Origin: Leptospiraceae bacterium
Lineage (GTDB): Bacteria; Spirochaetota; Leptospiria; Leptospirales; Leptospiraceae
DNA: 64,000 nucleotides
Direction: 5' to 3'
Assembly: GCA_017996175.1 (NCBI GenBank)
Contig: JAGOHK010000012.1
Location: 1 to 64,000 of the forward strand
The position numbers and the translations under genes were made by a program. The notes under the pieces are model-generated. The model made no database searches and was not told the origin of the DNA. It worked only from the letters and a program-made list of their open reading frames with translations. This document shows positions 1 through 8,166 of this stretch, piece by piece (positions within the stretch are counted from its first letter, which is position 1; each line of letters begins with the position of its first letter).

Positions 1-174
1 CCCGTCCTAGACATGGCAAGTTATTCCAATACAATCAAATGCCAGAAATTCGTAGACGTCCACCATTTAAGCGGTGGTTGTTATCCTGAAATTACGGATA
101 TACTACTTCAGAAGATTTTACCACCGACTCGCACTGAGCCTGCCGAACGTGTGAACACCGATGAACACCGATAA
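1..174 (+). CDS. C-terminal end of an SGNH/DUF1574-like protein (partial)
   Basis: An open frame enters from the left edge and stops at TAA 172-174. It contains C-Q-K-F-V-D-V-H-H-L-S-G-G-C, which resembles the last catalytic block (Asp-x-x-His) of SGNH/GDSL-type hydrolases and Leptospira DUF1574 proteins, where a short helix and the C-terminus follow. The final residues, from about Pro at 121, are encoded by a dispersed repeat (118-174), so the native C-terminus has probably been replaced or extended by the repeat. The assignment rests on one motif and on the open frame; the rest of the gene is outside the window. Confidence 0.4.
   Translation, partial: PVLDMASYSNTIKCQKFVDVHHLSGGCYPEITDILLQKILPPTRTEPAERVNTDEHR
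118..174. repeat. Dispersed repeat R1, single arm with nested CACTGAGC motif
   Basis: The stretch has the form TTACCACCGA, then a CACTGAGCCTGCCGAACGTG block, then two CACCGAT units. It is nearly the same as the left arm at 57351-57396, including the embedded CACTGAGC...CGAACGTG block, so the composite was probably copied as one unit. No second (inverted) arm is seen to the left within the window. It supplies the stop codon of the upstream frame and the ATG of the MazG-like gene. Confidence 0.75.
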
Positions 175-514
175 GAATAACAACGATTTAACCCTTAAAG
201 ACGCACAGGCACAAGTTGATAACTGGATTCGAACGATAGGCGTAAGGTATTTTAGTGAAATGACAAACCTAGCGCTTCTCATGGAAGAAGTTGGTGAATT
301 ATCTAGATTAATCGCAAGAACCTATGGCGACCAATCTTTTAAAAAATCGGATTTAGAAAAAAGTATTCCATCTGAGATGGGGGATGTTTTATTTGTATTA
401 ATTTGCCTTGCCAATCAAATGGGAATTTCCCTCGAAGACGCACTCAAACAAACAATTGAGAAAAATACAACTCGTGATAAAGATAGACATAAAAATAACG
501 AGAAGTTGCAATAA
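161..514 (+). CDS. MazG-like nucleotide pyrophosphohydrolase
   Basis: This 117-residue protein matches the short single-domain MazG-like family, which hydrolyses nucleoside triphosphates to monophosphate and pyrophosphate. The metal-binding EExxE-type helix is seen as M-E-E-V-G-E-L near residues 41-47, and the second acidic motif as S-E-M-G-D-V-L-F near 70-77. Length and the L-T-L-K-D-A-Q start of the domain are normal. The ATG at 161 lies inside a dispersed repeat; no other ATG, GTG or TTG in frame lies between it and the conserved domain, and no Shine-Dalgarno sequence precedes it. The first eight or so residues are therefore repeat-derived. Substrate cannot be told from sequence. Confidence 0.85.
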   Translation: MNTDKNNNDLTLKDAQAQVDNWIRTIGVRYFSEMTNLALLMEEVGELSRLIARTYGDQSFKKSDLEKSIPSEMGDVLFVLICLANQMGISLEDALKQTIEKNTTRDKDRHKNNEKLQ

Positions 515-630
515 CATATTCGGCTTAAAATTTAAATAATTTAACGTGAATAAGCCCGATCAGCCGCCGGCAGGCATTGTCATTTCCTCCGATTTCTAAA
601 CGAGCTTTAGCGAGATTAGAAATCGGAGAC

Positions 631-951
631 TTACCGTATACATCTCACATAGTTATGGTATTGTTTGGGTATATGCACAGTATCCCCTACATTTAAAACA
701 ACAATCCATGCTCTCTCGGAATCGAGCTCATCGCTCGTCCAATACCAATTGTGTTTCCATTTTTTTATTTCACGGGATTTGTAAACAGACAATAATTCTT
801 TTTTTGTGGGAAGCCGCATTCCATTGGATTTACATTTATCTAATGCAGATTTCCAGTCTAGACTTCCCTCTTCATTTGCCCAAGAGATTTTTTCTGATTC
901 CGGATAGATTGCCAAAGTAAAGAATAGGGTTAGTAGGAAAGCGCGTATCAT
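631..951 (-). CDS. Small exported protein with Lcl/DUF1566-like domain
   Basis: A 106-residue protein with a hydrophobic signal sequence (M-I-R-A-F-L-L-T-L-F-F-T-L) and then a compact domain with D-W-K-S-A-L-D-K-C, M-R-L-P-T-K-K-E-L, W-Y-W-T-S-D-E and a final V-R-C-I-R. This order is typical of the Lcl C-terminal (DUF1566) fold, a small C-type-lectin/sulfatase-modifying-factor-like domain common in spirochaete secreted proteins. Two Cys residues could pair. The function is unknown. It is alone on its strand, with no clear Shine-Dalgarno sequence. Confidence 0.65.
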   Translation of the reverse strand: MIRAFLLTLFFTLAIYPESEKISWANEEGSLDWKSALDKCKSNGMRLPTKKELLSVYKSREIKKWKHNWYWTSDELDSERAWIVVLNVGDTVHIPKQYHNYVRCIR

Positions 952-1079
952 GAGAACATTCTGTAAGTCTATAGTATATTTGAAAGTAAAACATCGACCT
1001 ACTCTCAGATTTTCTCTTGCCTTTATAAGACTACCTTTATTTACTAGGAATACATGTGTTTTTCAAAAGAAGCGGTGTA

Positions 1080-1844
1080 ATGTCAGACAAACAAGAACAA
1101 AAAGACTTCGAACTTAAATCAATTCATAACCTATTGGGTGCAGCAAATAATGAAATGTCTTTTCTAAATAAACTGGAATCAGAAGAAATTAACAAACTTC
1201 GAAACCAAATTATTGTATTTATGCAAGATGGACAAAAAGACATTTGGGTGCCTATGGCAAAAGTAAGTAAATTTATGCCAAATTTTTTGAATGCAAAAGT
1301 TTCGGAAGATATTTTAGGAGCAAGTATTGCGGCTAATCTATCTTATCATCTGCATCCAAAAGATGCTATTGGGATCGCGTCCCATTTTTCTATCAAATTC
1401 TTTTGTGATGTTTTGGAGCACCTGGTTCCTGAAAAAATTTCTGAAATGATTAAACAATCTCCTTATGACTTAATGCGACGAGCAGTTAATGAATTGATTA
1501 CCAGAAAAAATTATTTTTTAATTGGAAGTCTCATTGATTATACGCCTATTGAGTCAGTGGATAAAATTGCTAGGAGTTTAGAAAATTTAGGTGATTTAGT
1601 TTCAGTCACCTTTAATGCTAGAGACAAGTCACGTGTTCTAAATTTATTCAAACGCTTTGATGACAATAAAATCTACGGTGCAATTGCAGCAGGGTTAAAT
1701 GGTGGTTTGTCGAAGGAATTACAAACTATTTACGAACACGCTGACGATGAACTTCTAGAAAAAACGAGAAAGATCATTCAGTCAAAAGATCCAGCTTTAT
1801 TAGAAAAATACAATGATATGATAAACCATTTCGAGAAAGGTTAA
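1080..1844 (+). CDS. Conserved hypothetical protein, helical
   Basis: I do not recognise the family. The protein of about 254 residues is soluble, without signal or membrane segments, and appears mostly helical, with blocks such as S-Y-H-L-H-P-K-D-A-I-G-I-A that faintly recall tandem helical repeats of MgtE-N or HEAT type. The ATG at 1080 is chosen because AGAAG sits about eight bases upstream; an in-frame GTG at 1056 lacks such a site. The next gene starts 16 bases after the stop with its own strong ribosome site, so the two are probably co-transcribed. Confidence 0.6.
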   Translation: MSDKQEQKDFELKSIHNLLGAANNEMSFLNKLESEEINKLRNQIIVFMQDGQKDIWVPMAKVSKFMPNFLNAKVSEDILGASIAANLSYHLHPKDAIGIASHFSIKFFCDVLEHLVPEKISEMIKQSPYDLMRRAVNELITRKNYFLIGSLIDYTPIESVDKIARSLENLGDLVSVTFNARDKSRVLNLFKRFDDNKIYGAIAAGLNGGLSKELQTIYEHADDELLEKTRKIIQSKDPALLEKYNDMINHFEKG

Positions 1845-1859
1845 AAAGAGGAGAATACA

Positions 1860-2387
1860 ATGAGTCAAACAATTAGTAGCAAAAAATATACGTTAGATAG
1901 TCTAGCAGAAATGAATTCGGATGAATTAGATGCGTTATACCGCAAAGGAACAGTTCCTGAGGATTTTCGTTCTGTCCATGGTAAACCGAAAGGAAGAATG
2001 TTAACGGTTCGTCCAACCGACGGAACTCCAGTGTTTCATGTCATGAAAGAAATTTCTGCTCACGATGCATTTCCCTGGGACGGAAAAAGTTTTTCTTATT
2101 CTGGAAAACAAACAGGACAAGGAATTAATCGTGTTAAACTTCTATTTTCCAATTTCGATTGGTTTCCATTTGAAATTCGAGTAGAACCTTCAGTCATTGA
2201 TAACCAACCATGTATCTTTTTGGATTATGAACAACCAGAAAATCCTTGGTTTGTAGCAAAGATTCACGACGAAATTCGAGAAGTTTCTCCTGGAATTTAT
2301 ATGGGACCCGCCATGTGGAAAGAAGACAAAGCAAGTCCAATTTTAGTTCTTTGGTTTGCGTTAGATTTTAACAATCAAACTGCTTAG
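1860..2387 (+). CDS. Conserved hypothetical protein
   Basis: A 175-residue soluble protein preceded by a good ribosome site (AAAGAGGAG, seven bases before ATG). The N-terminal part, S-D-E-L-D-A-L-Y-R-K-G-T-V-P with a following H-G-K-P-K-G-R, looks like the start of uncharacterised conserved proteins with a small beta-rich domain. Several Trp and Phe residues and a D-Y-E-Q-P-E-N-P-W-F block suggest a ligand pocket, but this is inference. It is the second gene of a two-gene unit with the helical protein at 1080. No enzyme motif is visible. Confidence 0.6.
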   Translation: MSQTISSKKYTLDSLAEMNSDELDALYRKGTVPEDFRSVHGKPKGRMLTVRPTDGTPVFHVMKEISAHDAFPWDGKSFSYSGKQTGQGINRVKLLFSNFDWFPFEIRVEPSVIDNQPCIFLDYEQPENPWFVAKIHDEIREVSPGIYMGPAMWKEDKASPILVLWFALDFNNQTA

Positions 2388-2409
2388 TTTTATTTTTAAA
2401 ATTATCCCA

Positions 2410-2444
2410 CCCCTCTACTGAAATGTAATTGCGGTTTAGAGGGG
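2410..2444 (+). terminator. Hairpin after the two-gene unit, possible terminator
   Basis: CCCCTCTA at 2410-2417 pairs perfectly with TAGAGGGG at 2437-2444 over a 19-base loop. It lies just after the gene ending at 2387. The T run that follows is weak, so it may be a weak terminator or an mRNA-stabilising hairpin. Confidence 0.4.
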
Positions 2445-2486
2445 TTATGCGAAGAAATGTAAATAAAAAAATAAAGGAGCTTGTTT

Positions 2487-3173
2487 ATGAATTACGGAAT
2501 TCTATTATTATTCGGAATCCTACTAACAATAGTTAACTGCGCAAAAGAGGTGGCACTTAGAAACGCATCAGTAGAAGATAATAAAAAAGAGCGTTCTGCG
2601 GGTGAATACCCTGAAAACGCAAAGTCTGGTCATTGTTACGCAAAAACTTCTGTCCCTGCGGAAACGAAAGACGTCGAAGAAAAAGTTTTAGTTTCCGAAG
2701 CGACTAGTAGAATGGAAGATGTCCCGGCAGAGACAGAGACTATCGAGGAAAAAGTTATAGATAAACCAGGAAGTTCGCTCTGGAAGAAATCGGCGGATGG
2801 GGATTTATACTGTTATGAAGAAACACCACCTACCTATAAGACTGTTAAAAAGGAAATCGTAAAAGCCCCAGCAACACGCAAGATGGTCACTGTTCCAGCA
2901 GAATATAAAACTGTAACCAAAAAAGTAACTGTTAAAGAAGCAAAAAATGAATGGACAGAGGTTCTTTGTGGAAATAATGCAAGACCTGAGATCATTGCGC
3001 AAATTCAAAAAAGTCTCAAGAGTAAGGGTTATTCCCCAGGCAACACAGACGGTAAATTAGAACAAGATACATTGGATGCAATTGATAAATACCAAAAAGA
3101 CAGTAAGTTAAAACCTAGCAACAACGGTTTAATAAATATGGACACTGCCGAAGCACTAGGCGTAAAACTCTAA
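2487..3173 (+). CDS. Lipoprotein with PAExKxV repeats and C-terminal peptidoglycan-binding domain
   Basis: The ATG at 2487 follows AAAGGAG at a normal distance. Residues 1-17 form a lipoprotein signal ending I-V-N-C. The middle carries about four degenerate repeats of the form P-A-E-x-K-x-V-x-x-K-V, often spaced by acidic and lysine-rich residues. The last 65 or so residues match a type 1 peptidoglycan-binding domain (I-Q-K-S-L-K-S-K-G-Y-S-P-G, D-G-K-L, D-A-I-D-K-Y-Q-K). The likely role is a membrane-anchored protein that attaches to peptidoglycan through its C-terminus, with the repeats as a stalk. It is a single-gene unit ending at a bidirectional hairpin. Confidence 0.75.
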   Translation: MNYGILLLFGILLTIVNCAKEVALRNASVEDNKKERSAGEYPENAKSGHCYAKTSVPAETKDVEEKVLVSEATSRMEDVPAETETIEEKVIDKPGSSLWKKSADGDLYCYEETPPTYKTVKKEIVKAPATRKMVTVPAEYKTVTKKVTVKEAKNEWTEVLCGNNARPEIIAQIQKSLKSKGYSPGNTDGKLEQDTLDAIDKYQKDSKLKPSNNGLINMDTAEALGVKL

Positions 3174-3184
3174 AAAGTTAGTTT

Positions 3185-3221
3185 AAGACAAATAGCCATT
3201 ACCCGTAAATCTATTTGTCTT
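3185..3221 (+). terminator. Bidirectional hairpin terminator between convergent genes
   Basis: AAGACAAATAG at 3185-3195 pairs with CTATTTGTCTT at 3211-3221, a perfect 11-base stem with a 15-base loop, followed on the plus strand by GTCGTTTTT. The right arm contains the stop codon of the minus-strand gene, so the hairpin can end transcription from both sides. Confidence 0.6.
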
Positions 3222-4356
3222 GTCGTTTTTCAATAAGAGAAAATATCTCGGAACTCTCCGAGGTATTTTTTAACTCTGACGGATCGACACTAATTAATTC
3301 TTCCAACTCTGCTTGTTTTTTCTTCAACTCAACTGGATCTATTTTTTTGATCTTTGGTCTATCCGAGCATAATAAAGATAATTTTTGCATCGGTGCAGTG
3401 TTTGTAGACTCACCGCCTAACGCATTCTTTCGTAAACTTTCTGCATTTGCTTTTTCTAAAATTTTCTTTTGTTTTTCGGAAGTAACGTCTATTGAATTTC
3501 CCATAGAAACAATTTGCCCATTATCCTCTAAACTAGAAAGCAACCCTTTAATCTCAGGAGTATTTTCAAGCGATGCATCGTCTTCGATTTCCGGAGCTCT
3601 GATTCTTGTTCGAGCCACACCTTCATACAAAGAAATTTTTGTATTCTTTTCTTTATCTACAGAGACTTCATAGCCGGTTCCTCGAACAGATGCTACAGTC
3701 GTCGGAGTCAATGTCTGTATCTTTTCTCCACTAAAAACTTTTTTGATTTTAAAAAGTACGGAGCCTTGTTTTACTAATCCAGAAAAAACATTCTCATTTG
3801 GAGTTTCCTTGTATTTTAAAGTAAAAACGGTCTGTTCTTTAAGTCTAAGCATGAATTCGGAAAGAGATTGTTTCACCTGAATATCACAAACAGATTTTTT
3901 AGCAACGAATACAGTTTGGTCTTCCAATACCAGATCGCCTACGCGTAACTTTTTATTTTCGACATACACTTCGCCTGCGATGTGAAGCACAACTCCAGTT
4001 GCTCTACTCCTAACTAATTGTTTTTCTTCACTTTCGAGGAATTCTTTTATCAAAGTATTCCCCCTCGCACCCGCCATCACTGCGGCTGTCCATCCATACA
4101 TATTTTTTGAAAGTATATCTGCTTTATTATCCACTAAAAATTTCACAACTTGGAAATGATTATTATTAGCCGCAAGCATGAGCGCACTTGTTCCGTTTGA
4201 ATCTTTAAAGTTGATATTTGCTTTTTGGGAAATGGCATTTTTAACTCCATCCAAATCCCCCCTACTTGCTGAATCTAATAAATCAGCATTTGGTTCTCCA
4301 TACAAAACAGAAACAGAAAGTAAAAGTAAAAAAACAAAATTCAAGATTCGATTCAT
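3211..4356 (-). CDS. Exported ankyrin-repeat and FecR-domain protein
   Basis: A 381-residue protein with a cleavable signal (ends V-L-Y-G) and then about three ankyrin repeats (residues ~25-110; N-G-T-S-A-L-M-L-A-A-N-N-N-H and G-W-T-A-A-V-M-A-G-A-R-G-N). A FecR-type domain follows (~120-245), with G-E-V-Y-V-E, V-G-D-L-V-L-E-D and the usual T-V-A-S-V-R-G-T-G-Y-E. The tail is charged and low in order. FecR domains outside iron signalling occur in many Leptospira exported proteins and probably bind cell-wall or surface ligands. No sigma factor or TonB receptor is nearby, so a FecIR-type role is unlikely. Confidence 0.8.
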   Translation of the reverse strand: MNRILNFVFLLLLSVSVLYGEPNADLLDSASRGDLDGVKNAISQKANINFKDSNGTSALMLAANNNHFQVVKFLVDNKADILSKNMYGWTAAVMAGARGNTLIKEFLESEEKQLVRSRATGVVLHIAGEVYVENKKLRVGDLVLEDQTVFVAKKSVCDIQVKQSLSEFMLRLKEQTVFTLKYKETPNENVFSGLVKQGSVLFKIKKVFSGEKIQTLTPTTVASVRGTGYEVSVDKEKNTKISLYEGVARTRIRAPEIEDDASLENTPEIKGLLSSLEDNGQIVSMGNSIDVTSEKQKKILEKANAESLRKNALGGESTNTAPMQKLSLLCSDRPKIKKIDPVELKKKQAELEELISVDPSELKNTSESSEIFSLIEKRQDK

Positions 4357-4697
4357 ATATTCCAGCCTAGGTTTAAATTTTTAATACGTTTTCTATACCA
4401 TTTCAGAAAAAGAATTGTATCTTACAATTTCAAATAAGTCAAAATGGTTCCTACTGATTCGCTTTTCAATAAAATCCTGACCAACGATTAAATAGAATCA
4501 GTACATACTGAAATAGAAATCATATATTTTTACGCAATAACATTAGTGATTGCATTAACTTCCACTGAATCAGCAATGAGAACTTTTGTAAATAGTAAAT
4601 TTCAAAATTGAGAAAGGAATAAAAAATTAAAAAAAGTAAGGCTAATACAACTAATCCATAAAAAATAAAATAGATTAGTTGTATTTGTATTCAGAAT
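4357..4697. other. AT-rich intergenic region
   Basis: This stretch between two minus-strand genes holds the terminator at 4644-4685 and presumably the promoter of the ankyrin-FecR gene. I see no coding frame with a start and no known repeat in 4357-4640. Confidence 0.5.
4644..4685 (-). terminator. Rho-independent terminator of the large lipoprotein gene
   Basis: AATACAACTAATC (4644-4656) and GATTAGTTGTATT (4673-4685) form a perfect 13-base stem with an A-rich 16-base loop. On the minus strand the stem is followed a few bases on by a T-rich run, as expected downstream of the gene that ends at 4698. Confidence 0.65.
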
Positions 4698-6200
4698 TTA
4701 GAATGGAGCCGAATTATTGCTACTACCGTTTACAGAATTGGTTCCGGCACTACCATCACCCCACTGTGCGTTAAAGGAAGGTAGGGTATTCGCCGTAGAC
4801 CCGACAGGGATTCCAACGCCCGTAACGATATTAATTGTGGATATAGTATTAGCATCCAATCCTGCTGCATAAGTACCGTCCGATGTTGTCCTTGCACTAG
4901 TTGCTAATTGTGAGTACAGTGCGTCAAAAGTAGCTTTATTTGCGTCGGATGAATCCAAACTCTGTACTCCATAAAGAGAAGCCATGTTTCCGAAATAAGT
5001 AAAGTAAGCAGGATTTTTAATATTTGTAATAAAATATACATCCTTAACAGCATTCGTAGAACCTTGTGCAGTTATAATTGCATCCAGACATGCTTTCATA
5101 TTTGAAACGGAAATGCTGGCAATCAAAGAAGTAGGATTTCCATTATCAGAAGAAGTCGAGGTTATATTGCTACTATCGCAAGCAGGTAATCCTATACCAT
5201 TTAGAGTGGAAACAGTTGTAGAATTTGCTAAAATAAAATTAGTCCAAACTTGCCCAATATTTCCAAGCGTAGTATTTCCATAAATCGCTGTTGTAGTATC
5301 TGAGGATAGCGGAAAAGCAGCATTTACCACTGCATAGTTCGCATTTCCAGCAGCATTAAAAACGTATACGCGATTACTTGCGTTAACTCCAACTATATTT
5401 GGATTGAAGTCGCTTACATAATACCCGCCATCCATAGTAGTAACCCCATTTACCTCTTGCACAAAAAAATGAGCCTTGTCTGAATTAGAAGTTCCTACGT
5501 CCTGGAGGATAACAATCATTGTCCGCGTGTTTGTGCTAGCATTATAACTAAAATTAATATACGCGGTAGAAAGACTGCTTGCACCTGGATAAGCAAGAAA
5601 TCTTACCCATAGGTAACCAGAAATATTCCCTCCACTAGTACTACCGGTATAGTTTAATTCCATTGCTTTATTGTTATTGTAAGGGGCAATTGGACTATTC
5701 CACCAAATTTCCAAGAGTTTACCATCTGTTAGCTTCGAACTTTTCTTATAGGAAAACTTAGATAGATGTAATGCCCAAAAACTATTTCCTGTTATAGCTG
5801 TGTCCGAAACTGAAACATTCAAAGTCTCAAGTAAACTTACTAATGTACCAATCGTTATAGTAATAGATCTTGTACTTTTAGCTGCTGCTCTGACCAAATC
5901 ATACACATTTGCAACAGAAGCAGTGTTAGTGCTATTTCTAAATCTATAATCCGTTGTAGCTAAAGTTCTAGATGACGACTGTATCGAGGCACTTCCTGAA
6001 GAAGTTGTTTGGTAAATGCTAGCTGGTATATCTGCAAATCCTGCATACATCTCTCTATTACCACTGTTACTACTTGCAACGGCAGCTAGTAATAGTAAGT
6101 TTTTATTCTTATCCTCTTTTTCTTTTTGAAATAAGGAGCATTCAAAAAAAGTTATGATTGCAAAAAGCAAGGAAAGTATTTTTAGTATTCTATTATTCAT
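4698..6200 (-). CDS. Large putative lipoprotein, Leptospira type
   Basis: I do not recognise a domain. The protein is about 500 residues. The ATG at 6200 follows GGAGA at seven bases; an upstream in-frame TTG at 6212 overlaps that site. The signal ends F-F-E-C, and shortly after come the residues N-L-L-L-L-A-A-V-A, a leucine-rich stretch common in Leptospira lipoproteins. The rest is rich in Ser, Thr, Asn and Gly, as in surface beta-structured proteins. It is a stand-alone gene with its own terminator. The surface location is inferred from composition and the lipobox only. Confidence 0.65.
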   Translation of the reverse strand: MNNRILKILSLLFAIITFFECSLFQKEKEDKNKNLLLLAAVASSNSGNREMYAGFADIPASIYQTTSSGSASIQSSSRTLATTDYRFRNSTNTASVANVYDLVRAAAKSTRSITITIGTLVSLLETLNVSVSDTAITGNSFWALHLSKFSYKKSSKLTDGKLLEIWWNSPIAPYNNNKAMELNYTGSTSGGNISGYLWVRFLAYPGASSLSTAYINFSYNASTNTRTMIVILQDVGTSNSDKAHFFVQEVNGVTTMDGGYYVSDFNPNIVGVNASNRVYVFNAAGNANYAVVNAAFPLSSDTTTAIYGNTTLGNIGQVWTNFILANSTTVSTLNGIGLPACDSSNITSTSSDNGNPTSLIASISVSNMKACLDAIITAQGSTNAVKDVYFITNIKNPAYFTYFGNMASLYGVQSLDSSDANKATFDALYSQLATSARTTSDGTYAAGLDANTISTINIVTGVGIPVGSTANTLPSFNAQWGDGSAGTNSVNGSSNNSAPF

Positions 6201-6345
6201 TGTGTTCTCCAAATATTACAATAACTGACACTGTATTTTTTTTCAAAAATTAAATTTATATTTTTGATTATTACATTTTCTAATTCACTCAAATAAACTG
6301 TTTACTTTTTAGCAATTTGAATATAGTTCGCAAAAGGGCTTAGAA

Positions 6346-8166
6346 ATGATTTACGAAATTTTACCAAACGAATATATCTTCCGTTTCGAGATTCTTCTAG
6401 ACGCAGGTTTAGAAAAGGTATGGAAATTTGTATCGGACACGGATCGAGCAAACCAATTTCTTGGAGAACCGGCAATTGAATACGAAGATTCTCCGGACGA
6501 AAGGGGCGGAAGTCAAAAAGAAGGAATTTTAAAAAGCACAGGCTTTACTCTCAAATTTAAAGAGCTGTCACCAGAATGGGTCAATGAAAAGTATTTTCAG
6601 ATCGTTCGCGAACATACTTCAGGTCCATTAAAACGATTCATCCATCGCATAGACTTAGTAGAAAAAGATGAAAAAATTATTCTAAAAAATACCATTCGAG
6701 TGATTCTACGTTGGAAATTAGTTGCACCAATTAACGTTGCAAAATTTCATTTAGATGTAATTCCTAGATATAAAAAATACTACCAATCAGTTGAATCTCT
6801 ACCGACTAACGACTATAATTTAGGAATAACAGAAATTAAAAAAACTATAAAGCCAGAAGAACTGACTAACCTACTTCATAAATTTTCTCTAATTTCTCAT
6901 AACGATTTACTCTGTAATCTAGTCGCCTCTTTCTTATTAAAATCACAAGATTTAGATTTACTCAAGATTCGCCCCTATCGTCTCGCAGTAATATGGAAAG
7001 AAAAGAAGAAAGAAGTTTTAGAATTTTTTTTGAGAGGAACTAAGGAAGGATTTTTCGATATGAACTGGGATGTACTTTGTCCCTCTTGTCGTGGAGCAAA
7101 ATCCAGTTCTAATTCTTTGTTGGACATGAAAATGAAAGTTCATTGTCCTTCGTGTAATATTGATTATGCGGCAGATTTCGATAAGTCAGTCGAATTGACA
7201 TTTACCCCCAATCCAACTATTCGTCCTGTATTTGGAGGAATTTATTGTGCATCCGGTCCTGGTAGCACTCCGCATATAAAATTTCAAATCCGAGTTCAGT
7301 CAGATGAAACGCAAGAAGTTGGTTACAAACTATTAGCCGGCATTTATAAACTCTACAGTCTTCAATCGAAAGTAATCATTGACATAACAGTTGATGCATC
7401 CGGAGAAGAGATAGAAGAAATTCAATTCGATGGGATCACAACGCGGAAAATACATATTTTACCGGGAACAAAAAGATTTCTACTTTCTAACTCTGACAGA
7501 TCGGGTGAAATCGTTGTTAAACTCGAACATGCAGTTTGGTTAGAAAATATTGTTACCGCATCCGAAGTCACTGCAATGCATGAATTTAGAGAATTATTTT
7601 CTTCTGAGGTACTTCGCCCTGGAGAAGAAATCGGAGTTAAGAATCTATCGATACTATTCACCGACTTAAAAGGTTCAACCGAATTTTACAATACTCGTGG
7701 AGATGCCTTTGCCTACAGGGCAGTTAGTAACCATTTCCAGATTTTAATTCAGAATATAACTAAATATGATGGAGCCATTGTAAAAACAATCGGAGATGCA
7801 ATTATGGCAATTTTCTATTTGCCGGTTAACGCGGTATTATACTCAATTCAAATACAAAAAGAATTAAAAGAACTTAATAAAAAAGAATACGGAGAAAATG
7901 TAATTGTCCTCAAAGTTGGAATTCATACCGGTCCGGTACTTGCCGTAAACCAAAACGAAAAGCTGGATTATTTTGGAAAAACAGTAAACCTCGCTGCCCG
8001 AGTAGAGGGGAAGTGCAAAGGCGGTGACATTGTAATTACAAAGGTCCTATACGAAAATGAACAAGTAAAAGAATTAATTAAAAAAGAAAATATTCAAATC
8101 GAAATTTTTGAATCAAACCTAAAAGGATTTGAGGAAAGTTCAGAATTAGTCAGGCTTATTCTATAA
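6346..8166 (+). CDS. SRPBCC-DUF5939-class III adenylate cyclase
   Basis: A 606-residue soluble protein with three parts: an SRPBCC (START-like) lipid/ligand-binding domain at about 1-160, a DUF5939-type middle with two C-P-S-C pairs that could bind zinc (about 245-275), and a class III cyclase domain at about 425-606. The catalytic residues are in place: metal Asp440 (F-T-D-L-K-G-S) and Asp484, transition-state Asn548 and Arg552, and the adenine-choosing Lys480 (K-T-I-G-D) and Asp of D-Y-F-G. These point to ATP rather than GTP as substrate. The likely role is cAMP production in response to a ligand bound by the N-terminal domain. The 3' end overlaps the convergent cobA-like gene by 11 bases. 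Confidence 0.85.
   Translation: MIYEILPNEYIFRFEILLDAGLEKVWKFVSDTDRANQFLGEPAIEYEDSPDERGGSQKEGILKSTGFTLKFKELSPEWVNEKYFQIVREHTSGPLKRFIHRIDLVEKDEKIILKNTIRVILRWKLVAPINVAKFHLDVIPRYKKYYQSVESLPTNDYNLGITEIKKTIKPEELTNLLHKFSLISHNDLLCNLVASFLLKSQDLDLLKIRPYRLAVIWKEKKKEVLEFFLRGTKEGFFDMNWDVLCPSCRGAKSSSNSLLDMKMKVHCPSCNIDYAADFDKSVELTFTPNPTIRPVFGGIYCASGPGSTPHIKFQIRVQSDETQEVGYKLLAGIYKLYSLQSKVIIDITVDASGEEIEEIQFDGITTRKIHILPGTKRFLLSNSDRSGEIVVKLEHAVWLENIVTASEVTAMHEFRELFSSEVLRPGEEIGVKNLSILFTDLKGSTEFYNTRGDAFAYRAVSNHFQILIQNITKYDGAIVKTIGDAIMAIFYLPVNAVLYSIQIQKELKELNKKEYGENVIVLKVGIHTGPVLAVNQNEKLDYFGKTVNLAARVEGKCKGGDIVITKVLYENEQVKELIKKENIQIEIFESNLKGFEESSELVRLIL

Noticed and set aside
708-920. A plus-strand frame opposite the Lcl-domain gene
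   Set aside because: Antisense shadow; the minus-strand frame has a signal peptide and a recognisable domain.
3211-4356. A FecIR-type iron-signalling system
   Set aside because: No ECF sigma factor or TonB-dependent receptor is adjacent, and the protein has a cleavable signal instead of a cytoplasmic anti-sigma part.
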